Of a stretch of 64,000 nt of DNA, positions 32,887-40,626 are shown one piece after another. Source of the DNA: G965216695 sp965216695 (GTDB lineage Bacteria > Pseudomonadota > Gammaproteobacteria > Pseudomonadales > Azotimanducaceae); the NCBI GenBank assembly GCA_965216695.1, contig OZ244212.1:3596001-3660000 (forward strand), written 5' to 3'. Every line of letters starts with the position of its first letter. Within the stretch, counting starts at the first letter, position 1. The translations under genes were made by a program, and so were the position numbers. A model generated the notes under the pieces. That model ran no database searches. It worked only from the letters and a program-made list of their open reading frames with translations, and was not told where the DNA came from.

Positions 32887-34212
32887 TCAAAGGCCGTAGG
32901 CGCGTCGGACCATGCTGATCGGGTGCACGGCGTCGTTTTCGTCCATGCCGTGTGCGATCAGCCGCCCGGCCATCGGGCAGTCGGAGCCGTACACGTCGGG
33001 TTCGGCATCACGGACGCGGCGGACCACCGGTTTCACGATTTTCATCGCGTTGTCGTACGTTTCGGCCTTCACCGCGTAGGTACCGTCGTGGCCGGAACAG
33101 CGTTCGATTGCGGTCACTTCGGTGCCTGGAATCAGTTCCAGAAACTCCCGGGTCTTTGCGCCTATGCTCTGCACGCGCTGGTGGCAGGCCACGTGGTAGG
33201 CAACCTTGCCGAGAGACTCCGGAAACTCGGTGTTCACCAGACCGGCCTTGTGACGAAGCATGAGATATTCAAACGGATCGAAGAACGCAGCCCGAATGCG
33301 GGCAACGCCGGTGTCGTCCGGAAACATCAGCGGCAGTTCCTGCTTGTACATCAGCACGCAGGAGGGGATCGGGGCAATCAGATCGTAGCCGTCATCGATG
33401 GCGTCCAGAAACACGGGTAGATTGGCGTCCTTCAGTTCGGCGACCCGGTTCAGGTCACCGAGTTCCAGCTTTGGCATACCGCAGCACTTTGCGTCCTTGA
33501 TGATGCGGACACCCACGCCGTTGTGGGTGAGCACGCTGACCAGGTCTTCCACAATCTGCGGTTCATTCGAATCGCCGTAGCACGTGAGGTAGATTGCGAC
33601 CTTGCCGGTTGTCCGTTCACACGCGGTCGTCTGTTGGGGTCCGTGTTCGTCGTCGATGCGCTTGCGCAGCGGCGGCGAGTGAAACTTGGGCAGCGGCGCG
33701 TCGGCGTGAATGCCTGCGACCTTCTCCCCGAGGGAGCGCAGCGGCGTCGACTTGCTCAACGCCTCAGCCGTCTGGGCCAACCCAGGCGTGGTGAGCGTGC
33801 GGAACACGCTGTCCGTCGAGGTAATCAGCCGGTCGCGCCAACGCGTATCCGACGCCCGAAATTTCTGTGCTTTGGCACGGAGCATCAGGTGGGGGAAGTC
33901 CACGGCCCACTCGTGCGGGGGCAGATAGGGACATTTGGTCTCTGCGCACAGATCGCACATGAAGCACTGGTCGACCACTTTGCTGTAGTCGTCCTTTGCG
34001 ACGCCGTCCACCTCCATCGTGGAGGATTCGTCGACCAGATCGAAGAGCGTCGGAAACGCCTCGCACAGGCTGACGCAACGCCGGCACCCATGGCATATGT
34101 CGTACACGCGCTCGAGCTCGGCGTACAGCGACTGGCGGTCGTAGTACGCCGGGTCCTGCCATTCGATCGGGTCGCGCTTCGGCGGCTCGAGGTTGCCTTC
34201 TTTGATTGCCAT
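32887..34212 (-). CDS. GlpC/HdrD-like Fe-S oxidoreductase
   Basis: 441 residues. Two [4Fe-4S] motifs lie near the N-terminus (CHGCRRCVSLC and CFMCDLCAETKCP), and two CCG-type domains follow (DAKCCGMPKLELGD and VACHQRVQSIG...CSGHDG). This is the heterodisulfide-reductase subunit D/GlpC architecture that moves electrons between a quinone or thiol partner and a redox enzyme. The setting next to rubrerythrin suggests a role in peroxide or oxygen reduction. The gene starts after the rubrerythrin terminator. Confidence 0.9.
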   Translation of the reverse strand: MAIKEGNLEPPKRDPIEWQDPAYYDRQSLYAELERVYDICHGCRRCVSLCEAFPTLFDLVDESSTMEVDGVAKDDYSKVVDQCFMCDLCAETKCPYLPPHEWAVDFPHLMLRAKAQKFRASDTRWRDRLITSTDSVFRTLTTPGLAQTAEALSKSTPLRSLGEKVAGIHADAPLPKFHSPPLRKRIDDEHGPQQTTACERTTGKVAIYLTCYGDSNEPQIVEDLVSVLTHNGVGVRIIKDAKCCGMPKLELGDLNRVAELKDANLPVFLDAIDDGYDLIAPIPSCVLMYKQELPLMFPDDTGVARIRAAFFDPFEYLMLRHKAGLVNTEFPESLGKVAYHVACHQRVQSIGAKTREFLELIPGTEVTAIERCSGHDGTYAVKAETYDNAMKIVKPVVRRVRDAEPDVYGSDCPMAGRLIAHGMDENDAVHPISMVRRAYGL

Positions 34213-34288
34213 ATCTTCCGGTGTTCTCTGATTCAGTTCGCCCTTTCGGTGTTTTCGGATAGGGCGGATCGGGTGTTAGAACGCAACG

Positions 34289-34317
34289 AAAAAGGGGGCC
34301 GTCGCTGGACCCCCTTC
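34289..34317 (-). terminator. Intrinsic terminator after rubrerythrin
   Basis: On the minus strand AAGGGGGTCC-AGCGAC-GGCCCCCTT forms a strong GC stem with one bulged T and is followed by TTT. It lies about 23 bases past the rubrerythrin stop and would separate it from the Fe-S/DUF3501 genes. Confidence 0.8.
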
Positions 34318-34339
34318 TGGTGCGAATCGCGGACTGGGG

Positions 34340-34756
34340 TCAGTCCATGCCGTCCAGTGCTTTCTGGAATCGATTGGCATGCGAACGCTCCGCTTTGGCC
34401 AGCGTTTCGAACCAGTCTGCAATCTCGTCGAACCCTTCGTCCCGCGCTGTTTTGGCCATGCCGGGATACATGTCCGTGTACTCGTGGGTTTCGCCGGCGA
34501 TTGCCGCTTTAAGGTTGGCGCCCGTGTTGCCGATCGGCAGTCCGGTGGCCGGATCACCGACCGCTTCCATGTACTCCAGGTGGCCGTGGGCGTGCCCGGT
34601 TTCGCCTTCCGCGGTAGACCGGAATACGGCCGCCACGTCGTTCTCGCCTTCCACGTCTGCCTTGGCGGCGAAATACAGGTAACGTCGGTTGGCCTGGGAT
34701 TCACCGGCAAACGCGTCTTTCAGATTCTGTAGGGTCTGGCTGTCCTTCAACTCCAT
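34340..34756 (-). CDS. Rubrerythrin (diiron domain only)
   Basis: 138 residues of a four-helix ferritin-like fold. Diiron ligands are seen in AFAGESQANRRY, EGETGHAHGH, AGETHEYTDMYPGMA and AKAERSHANRF. The C-terminal rubredoxin domain of canonical rubrerythrin is absent, so this is the short erythrin-type that needs an outside electron donor, possibly the neighbouring Fe-S protein. It reduces hydrogen peroxide in the cytoplasm. Regulated with its own terminator; two 9-base repeats lie upstream. Confidence 0.93.
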   Translation of the reverse strand: MELKDSQTLQNLKDAFAGESQANRRYLYFAAKADVEGENDVAAVFRSTAEGETGHAHGHLEYMEAVGDPATGLPIGNTGANLKAAIAGETHEYTDMYPGMAKTARDEGFDEIADWFETLAKAERSHANRFQKALDGMD

Positions 34757-34786
34757 TGCATTATCCTCTGTGCTCGCTGTCGAGCT

Positions 34787-34808
34787 GTCTGTTATGGCGG
34801 TCTGTTAT
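34787..34808. repeat. Direct repeat upstream of rubrerythrin
   Basis: GTCTGTTAT occurs twice, at 34787-34795 and 34800-34808, 13 bases start to start (ATAACAGAC on the gene strand). The distance of 31-52 bases upstream of the start would suit a regulator. No known consensus fits. Confidence 0.4.
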
Positions 34809-34986
34809 CGATATTCGTTGGGTCCCGGCGTTGCTTCGTGGCCGCTGGTGCCGGTTAGTTTGGCGGCCATCTTCATGGTAGGGGAGTATACGGAACTGGT
34901 CGCTACGCGCTACTTGATCCTGTGTATTGTCCCGATAGACGGCGGCTATAGGCGCGGTACCGCGGTTAACGGAGTGCGGGGCGGCA

Positions 34987-35859
34987 ATGTTTGAAATTTG
35001 GGTTTGGAGCACGATTGCGGCGGCGTTTCTGCAGAACCTGCGCTCACTGTTGCAGAAGCGCATGGCCGACTCGCTGTCTGTCTCCACGGCCACCGCGGCG
35101 CGATTTCTGTTTGCGCTGCCGTTCGTGTGGCTCCTCGCGGGCGCTGCATTTGCGCCGACGCTCAGTGCGGTCAATCTGCCGTTCTTCGTTTACTGCGCGG
35201 CGGGCGGAGTTGCGCAGATTCTCGGTACCCTGTTTCTGCTCTTGGCGTTTCGGCGCGGTGGTTTCGGAATCGGTACGGCGTTGTCGAAAACGGAAGCGGC
35301 GCAGGCGGCGCTGGTGGGACTGTGGATCCTTGCGGACCCGGTGTCCGTCAACGTTGCAGCCGGTATTGCAATCAGCTTCGTGGGCGTACTGCTGATCGTA
35401 GGCCGGGGGGTGGGTGGCTGGTTTGTGGGCGCCGGCGCGCTGTATGGCCTGTTGGCGGGCAGTGCCTTCGCGGTTGCAGCCGTTGGCTATCGGGCGGGTG
35501 CGCTCGCGCTCGACAGCGGGGGCTTCGGTGCGCGGGCGGTCGTGACGCTCGCCGTAGCGCTCTCCGTACAATCGGCGCTGTTCGTGGGGTACTTCCTGCT
35601 GCGCGAGCGCGAAGCGCTGACTGCGTTGGCGCGTGCCTGGCGGCCGGGCGTGTTGATTGGGCTTACGGGGGCGGCGGCGTCGGTGGGCTGGTTTGTCGCG
35701 ATGACGTTGGTGAGTGCGGCAAAGGTGCGCGCGCTGGGGCAGGTGGAACTGATCTTTACGCTGGCAACGAGCGTTTGGTTCTTCCACGAACGGCTGCGCC
35801 CGGCCGAACTGCTGGGCGTTGCGCTGATCGTCGTCGGAATTGTGCTGCTTCTCGAGTGA
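34987..35859 (+). CDS. EamA/DMT-family transporter
   Basis: 290 residues with ten hydrophobic segments in two five-helix EamA repeats (first about 1-140, second about 145-290, ending VGIVLLLE). The drug/metabolite transporter superfamily exports or imports small metabolites; the substrate cannot be read. It is divergent from rubrerythrin and convergent with the HMG-CoA synthase gene. ATG 34987 begins the first membrane helix directly. Confidence 0.85.
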   Translation: MFEIWVWSTIAAAFLQNLRSLLQKRMADSLSVSTATAARFLFALPFVWLLAGAAFAPTLSAVNLPFFVYCAAGGVAQILGTLFLLLAFRRGGFGIGTALSKTEAAQAALVGLWILADPVSVNVAAGIAISFVGVLLIVGRGVGGWFVGAGALYGLLAGSAFAVAAVGYRAGALALDSGGFGARAVVTLAVALSVQSALFVGYFLLREREALTALARAWRPGVLIGLTGAAASVGWFVAMTLVSAAKVRALGQVELIFTLATSVWFFHERLRPAELLGVALIVVGIVLLLE

Positions 35860-35880
35860 GCAGCGTGGACGTCCGACCGT

Positions 35881-37347
35881 TCAGCCTACGTCGATCCGGT
35901 AGTACTCGATACCGAAATCGTCGTAGGAACGGTTACGCTGGCCGACGCGGTCGATGTAGAAAACGCCGGGCGTCGGCTCGTCGAATCCGGCGACGGCTTG
36001 TCCATCGTGCAGCGCCGCGTATTCCGACTGGCCAAGATCCATACCTTGACCGAGCGCGTCGCGGAAGCGGATTCGCCGGGCTGCGTCGCGCCAGGTATCT
36101 GCGAACCGCATCGGAATGGCTTCAGCGGCATCGCCGCTGCCGTAGCCGATCGTCAGCACCCGACGGCCCGCCAGGTCCATGTTCCGGTCGTCCGCTGCCT
36201 GTTCGAGCCCGGCCGCCATCCACGCGGGCAGCGATGCGGTGTACAGGTTGCCGATCTGCTTCATTTCCTGCGAACCGAGCGAGGTCATCAGCGAATGAAA
36301 AACCGGTGTCTCGCGGAACGCGCGGGCGGTTTGCGAGGCGCTGGGAAACAGCTCGGTGGTCAGGCGTTCCTGTTCCACCAGGTCGTAGACGCGATTTTCC
36401 TGGACCAGTTCCGCGATCAGATCGTCGACGGAAACGCCCGCGCCGTGGGCATACTCGCCAAGTTCTGCGTGGTCATCCGCGTTGCCGAGCGCCAGCGCCA
36501 GCAGATAGCTCATGATGAGTCCCGTTTCCGCCATCCGTTGATACGGTCGGTGCAAAAACGTTGCAGCGAGTTCCTTAAGGTAAACGCTGGGTCGCCGGTC
36601 GATGCGGGAAAACAGATGGCGCATCGCGGCCAGCACTTCATCGACGTAGCAGGTGGTGGAGTACTTGCCATTGAAAACGGGGAAATCCCTGGGCTGACCG
36701 AAATGCGGCGAGGTCTGGCCGAAAAAACGCGCAAAGGGTTTGCGGAAATCCGGTCCGCGGTAGTCGGACGACGAGCCGGTGTGATCGAGTTCCAGCGCCA
36801 GCAGTTTCGGTTCGGCCTCGATCAACATCGCGACCGCTCCGGCACCCTGCGTCGGCTCGCCGGACGTGGCGCGTTCGTACTCGGCGATGTCCGAACACAC
36901 GACAATGGCTTTGCGACCCCGGCCGTCCAACGCGAGAAAGCGCGCCGCGGCCTTCATCGCGTATACGCCGCCCAGACACGCGTGCTTGAACTCTGGAACT
37001 TCGCACGCGCGGTGCAGCGGGGACAGGTTGAGCTGGCGCAGCGCGTTGTCGACCATGCCTTTGATAATCACTGACCCTGCCGAGTTGTCTGTGCTGGACT
37101 CGGTACCGAGGCCGAGAAAGCCGATGTCTTCGGGAGGAATCTGGTACTGCTGGATCAGTCGCAGGACCGCCGTTGCGGCCATTGTGTACGCGTTTTCGTT
37201 CGGTGAGCGCATACGAAAGCTCGAGCCGACGACATTACGTATTTTGTCCCAGGTGTCGCCCGTCCAACGACACCAGTCGTCGAGTGGCACACGGTAGCGG
37301 GGAACATAGGCGGCAAAGCCGCTGATACCGATTTCCGGGATGTTCAT
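35881..37347 (-). CDS. Hydroxymethylglutaryl-CoA synthase family protein
   Basis: 488 residues from ATG 37347, longer than the usual 390-450. The thiolase-fold active site is readable: E83 in LGTESSTDNSAG, nucleophile C124 in EFKHACLGGVYA, and a His in TFLHRPYQRM (the block equivalent to FHTPFCKM). The enzyme joins acetyl-CoA and acetoacetyl-CoA to HMG-CoA, the committed step of the mevalonate pathway. It starts 11 bases after IPP isomerase, so both are likely one transcript. The same fold is used in beta-branching of polyketides; the partner gene argues for isoprenoids. Confidence 0.85.
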   Translation of the reverse strand: MNIPEIGISGFAAYVPRYRVPLDDWCRWTGDTWDKIRNVVGSSFRMRSPNENAYTMAATAVLRLIQQYQIPPEDIGFLGLGTESSTDNSAGSVIIKGMVDNALRQLNLSPLHRACEVPEFKHACLGGVYAMKAAARFLALDGRGRKAIVVCSDIAEYERATSGEPTQGAGAVAMLIEAEPKLLALELDHTGSSSDYRGPDFRKPFARFFGQTSPHFGQPRDFPVFNGKYSTTCYVDEVLAAMRHLFSRIDRRPSVYLKELAATFLHRPYQRMAETGLIMSYLLALALGNADDHAELGEYAHGAGVSVDDLIAELVQENRVYDLVEQERLTTELFPSASQTARAFRETPVFHSLMTSLGSQEMKQIGNLYTASLPAWMAAGLEQAADDRNMDLAGRRVLTIGYGSGDAAEAIPMRFADTWRDAARRIRFRDALGQGMDLGQSEYAALHDGQAVAGFDEPTPGVFYIDRVGQRNRSYDDFGIEYYRIDVG

Positions 37348-37358
37348 GGGGGGCCTGG

Positions 37359-37931
37359 TCACGTTCCGGGTAACTGGTCGCTGAAGTCCGCGCTGATGCG
37401 GCGCCATTCTAGATGAAACCACGGCGTAAAGCTGTCCGAATCTCGGTCAAGCCGCCGCGACAGTTCGGTGCGGTCGATCCACTCCCAGGCACTGATTTCC
37501 CTGCGGTTTACGATCGGGTCGCGGGCGCAGCTACCGACGAACACCGAGCACAGTTCGTGTTCGCTGCCGAGGTCGCCGAAACGGGCGTGGTACTGAAATT
37601 TGAACAGAAACTCCAGGTTGGATGCGACGCCCAGTTCTTCCTCCAGGCGCCGTGCGGTCGCGTCGGCAAGCGTTTCGTTGCGTCGGGGATGCGAACAGCA
37701 GCTGTTTGACCAGTATCCGGGCCATAAGCGCTTCTCGGCCGCGCGTTTTTGTATCAGCAGCTGGCCCGCTTCGTTGAACAGGAACACCGAGAACGCGCGG
37801 TGCAATACACCGTCGCCGTCGTGGCAGGCGGCCTTGGGCAGGTATCCGGTCGGGGTGTCGTTTGCGTCGACGAGAATGAGCGCTTCCGAGTCCGAAGAGA
37901 CGACTGCGGAACGCGTCGCGGGTTTGGTCAC
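37359..37931 (-). CDS. idi: Isopentenyl-diphosphate delta-isomerase, type I
   Basis: 190 residues, NUDIX-fold type I isomerase. Catalytic Cys in YWSNSCCSHPRRNE and catalytic Glu in SEHELCSVFVG, with the metal-binding His/Glu set in the same blocks and a LEEELGV NUDIX-like helix. It interconverts IPP and DMAPP, needing Mg2+ and Mn2+/Zn2+. Type I enzyme is essential where isoprenoids come only from mevalonate, which fits the HMG-CoA synthase gene 11 bases downstream. ATG 37931 starts the protein. Confidence 0.92.
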   Translation of the reverse strand: MTKPATRSAVVSSDSEALILVDANDTPTGYLPKAACHDGDGVLHRAFSVFLFNEAGQLLIQKRAAEKRLWPGYWSNSCCSHPRRNETLADATARRLEEELGVASNLEFLFKFQYHARFGDLGSEHELCSVFVGSCARDPIVNRREISAWEWIDRTELSRRLDRDSDSFTPWFHLEWRRISADFSDQLPGT

Positions 37932-37980
37932 GGCGATTCCCTGTGTGAGGCGCGCAGTGTACCTGCTCCTCTGTGCAGTC

Positions 37981-39198
37981 TCATCGGGTTTGTGTGCAGG
38001 AACTCTGCAATCCGCTCCGGTAGGTCCACAGGCCGCCGCGGAATCTGCCGAGCGCGAAGATCAACAGCGAAATCACCATGCCGGGCAACATTGCAGTCAG
38101 CGGCGAGGTGGCCTCGATCAGAAGCCCGAGCAGCGTTGCGCTGATCGGCGAAGACACCATGAAACTGAGCAGCAGCACGGAAAGAATCTGGGCGCGTATC
38201 GAAGCGGTGGCGGTTTCCTGGACGGTCGTGCGCACCATTGTGGTCGTGACCCCCATGTTGAGTCCCCAGGCGAACATCAGTCCGAAGAACAACCATAACG
38301 GCGGCTGGAACCACAGTGCGCCGAGGATTACGAAGCGGGTGAGCTGCATCCACAGGAAGAGGCGCCCGGGCCGGACGAGCGGCATAACGAAATACAACAG
38401 AACGTTCGAACCGATGCTGCCGCAGGTAAACACGATCATCACTGTAGCCATCAGACCCGCCTTGCCCCCGTAGACGTCAATCACGACGTAGGGAATGGCG
38501 ACGATATAAGCGCCTGCGTTGAAGAGGCTCGACAGGAAGTTCAAACCGATCAGCTGCCGTATCAGAGGGAGTCGCCAGGCCGCAGCAACGCCGTCCCAGG
38601 GTTTGGCGGGGGCGCGGGCAACCGCCGGCAGGGTCGGGAGGCGGGCCACGGCGAACAGGCCGACGAAGAAAATTCCAGCTTCTACGACCAATGCCCAGCC
38701 GATCCCGATCGCTTCCGACTGGCCCCCAACGTAGATGCCCACCAGACCCACGAGCGACCCGACAATCGTCATCAGCGTTACGGTGCGTTGAATGTCGATC
38801 GTGGTTACACGCGACAACGCGGCCTGCCGGGCCGGATCGGACAGCGACTGAATTGCGGCCATCAGCACGCCGAACAGCACCACCCACCAGTAGTTGAGCG
38901 CGCCCGTGTACCACACCGCCGCGATCGCGAGCGGAGGCAGCGCCATCAGCGCGTGCATGCTCATCAGATAGTGGCGGGCGTTGTACCGGTCACCCAGCAC
39001 ACCGCCTAACAGCAGTACCAACAGCGGTGGGAACTCGGCGATGGATCGGGCGAACCCGGCTTCGTCGGCTGGCCGTTCCAGTACACCCACGATCAGCCAG
39101 GTGAACATGAACCCCTGCAGACTCATCCCGGCCATCCACAGGCTGGATGCGGTCAGGTGCCAGCGCAGGGCGTTGCGTGGAACGGATGTCTCGGACAT
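37981..39198 (-). CDS. MFS exporter
   Basis: 405 residues with 12 hydrophobic segments, the N-terminal loop motif GGVLGDRYNARHYL between helices 2 and 3, and an enterobactin-exporter-like profile (DPARQAALSRVTTIDIQRTVTL). Such carriers export siderophores, drugs or metabolites; the substrate is unknown. It is divergent from the luciferase-like gene at 39276 across 77 bases and read in the same direction as idi. Confidence 0.85.
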   Translation of the reverse strand: MSETSVPRNALRWHLTASSLWMAGMSLQGFMFTWLIVGVLERPADEAGFARSIAEFPPLLVLLLGGVLGDRYNARHYLMSMHALMALPPLAIAAVWYTGALNYWWVVLFGVLMAAIQSLSDPARQAALSRVTTIDIQRTVTLMTIVGSLVGLVGIYVGGQSEAIGIGWALVVEAGIFFVGLFAVARLPTLPAVARAPAKPWDGVAAAWRLPLIRQLIGLNFLSSLFNAGAYIVAIPYVVIDVYGGKAGLMATVMIVFTCGSIGSNVLLYFVMPLVRPGRLFLWMQLTRFVILGALWFQPPLWLFFGLMFAWGLNMGVTTTMVRTTVQETATASIRAQILSVLLLSFMVSSPISATLLGLLIEATSPLTAMLPGMVISLLIFALGRFRGGLWTYRSGLQSSCTQTR

Positions 39199-39275
39199 TG
39201 GGTTAGGATGCAGCTTTCGCCGGAGCCGAAACGCGTGGCTCCGACCGCAAACCCGAACCGGAGGGGGAGAAGACG

Positions 39276-40136
39276 ATGCACATCGGTGCGACTATGGCAT
39301 TTAGCCACTACACGACGCCAGAGTTCATTGCACAAGCCGCACAGCTCGTGGAGCAAACCGGGTTCCACTCGGTCTGGCTTCCGGAACACGTGCTCTTTTT
39401 TGCGGATTACGAATCGCGCTATCCGTACTCGACGGATGGCAGGATCCCCGGCGAGCCCGAAGGCGTGCTGGATCCCTTTACTGCCCTCACGTTCGTGGCC
39501 GCCCATACGGAGCGCCTGCGGCTGGGTACGGGCATCTGTCTGGTCCCGCAACGCCAACCGGTCTACACCGCGAAGATGGTTGCGGATCTGGATTACCTGT
39601 CCGGTGGCCGGGTCGACTTCGGCGTCGGCATCGGCTGGCTGCGCGAGGAATTCGACAATCTGCAGATGGACTTCGCGCGCCGCGCCGATCGATGTGACGA
39701 ATACATTGGCGCGATGAAGGCGCTCTGGGCGCCGGGGCTGACCGAGTTTCAGGGTGAAACCGTGACCCTGTCAGGCTGTCACTTCAATCCCAAGCCGGTA
39801 CAGAGTCCGCATCCGCCGATCTTCTTCGGCGGCGAAAGCCAGGCTGCGTTGCGGCGCGTCGCGCGTCATGGGGATGGTTGGTACGGCTTTAATCTGTCAC
39901 CGGAAGGGGTGACGGCTGCGCTAGGGCGGTTGGATGCGCTGCTCGCGGATGCGGGCCGCCGTCGTGAGGACGTGCGTGTCTATGTCGGGCCGAGCACGCA
40001 TCCGATCACGGAGGAGACGGTGGCCGCCTACCGTGACGCGGGTGTCGAACAATTGATCGTGCCGGTGATGGCGGGCAAGCTCGACAAGCTTAAACGCCGG
40101 GCGGAGAACATGGCCGCGGTAACCGGGCTCGGTTGA
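39276..40136 (+). CDS. LLM-class F420/FMN-dependent oxidoreductase
   Basis: 286 residues, luciferase-like TIM barrel. Blocks FHSVWLPEHVLFF, LRLGTGICLVPQRQPVYTAKMVADLDYLSGGRVDFGVGIGWLREEF and PPIFFGGESQAALRRVARHGDGWYGF are characteristic of the F420-dependent (TIGR03619-like) class. Its substrate and donor are unknown. Related to, but clearly distinct from, the enzyme at 10.0 kb. ATG 39276 follows GGAGGGGGAG at good spacing. Confidence 0.9.
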   Translation: MHIGATMAFSHYTTPEFIAQAAQLVEQTGFHSVWLPEHVLFFADYESRYPYSTDGRIPGEPEGVLDPFTALTFVAAHTERLRLGTGICLVPQRQPVYTAKMVADLDYLSGGRVDFGVGIGWLREEFDNLQMDFARRADRCDEYIGAMKALWAPGLTEFQGETVTLSGCHFNPKPVQSPHPPIFFGGESQAALRRVARHGDGWYGFNLSPEGVTAALGRLDALLADAGRRREDVRVYVGPSTHPITEETVAAYRDAGVEQLIVPVMAGKLDKLKRRAENMAAVTGLG

Positions 40137-40206
40137 GATTACATTGCCCACACACAAATCTGCGGGCGCTTACATCCGTTCTACAGACAGCCGGGCCGGG
40201 TGAAAT

Positions 40207-40218
40207 AGACAATTGTCT
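40207..40218. promoter_or_regulatory. Perfect 12-bp palindrome
   Basis: AGACAATTGTCT is a perfect palindrome 24-35 bases before the small-protein start at 40242, followed by TTTT. It could be a regulator site or the core of a weak hairpin; nothing further supports either. Confidence 0.35.
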
Positions 40219-40241
40219 TTTCGTTGAGGTCAGGGGGACCG

Positions 40242-40532
40242 GTGCCAGCGAAGTATGCGCGGCGCAACGAGCAACCGTCACCACAAACACGGACGGAGTC
40301 GCTCGAGCGCTATCAGACAAAGTGGTATTTCCGCACCCGCGAAGGTGTGCAGGTCGGACCGTATGACACCACCGAGCGCGCTCGGGAACAGTCGGCGGAG
40401 CTTCGGAGCCAGCTGGCGGAGTGTGCGTCGGGCCGCGACGCGCTGGAAGCGATCCGGCTTTTCGTATTGCAGGGACTTCAGTCGGGCGAAGCGCTCACGC
40501 CACGGTTCACGCGGGATGTTCTAGCCCAGTAA
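40242..40532 (+). CDS. Small DUF6316-like protein
   Basis: 96 residues from GTG 40242, with AGGGGGA five bases upstream; a TTG at 40224 is in frame. The block KWYFRTREGVQVGPYDTTERA resembles DUF6316, small proteins widespread in Gammaproteobacteria. No membrane segment or signal peptide. Function unknown. It precedes ileS by about 95 bases. Confidence 0.6.
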   Translation: MPAKYARRNEQPSPQTRTESLERYQTKWYFRTREGVQVGPYDTTERAREQSAELRSQLAECASGRDALEAIRLFVLQGLQSGEALTPRFTRDVLAQ

Positions 40533-40626
40533 CGCGCCTTCCACGGGCGACGCAAGGCATTGTCCACGTGGCTCACGTACAATGCCGCCTCCGTAATTTC
40601 CTGCGCTCGCTACCGGGAGCACCGCG

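Noticed and set aside
34998..36515. 505-residue plus-strand frame across the DMT transporter and HMG-CoA synthase end
   Set aside because: It overlaps two well-supported genes on both strands and is Arg/Gly/Cys-rich; a reading shadow.
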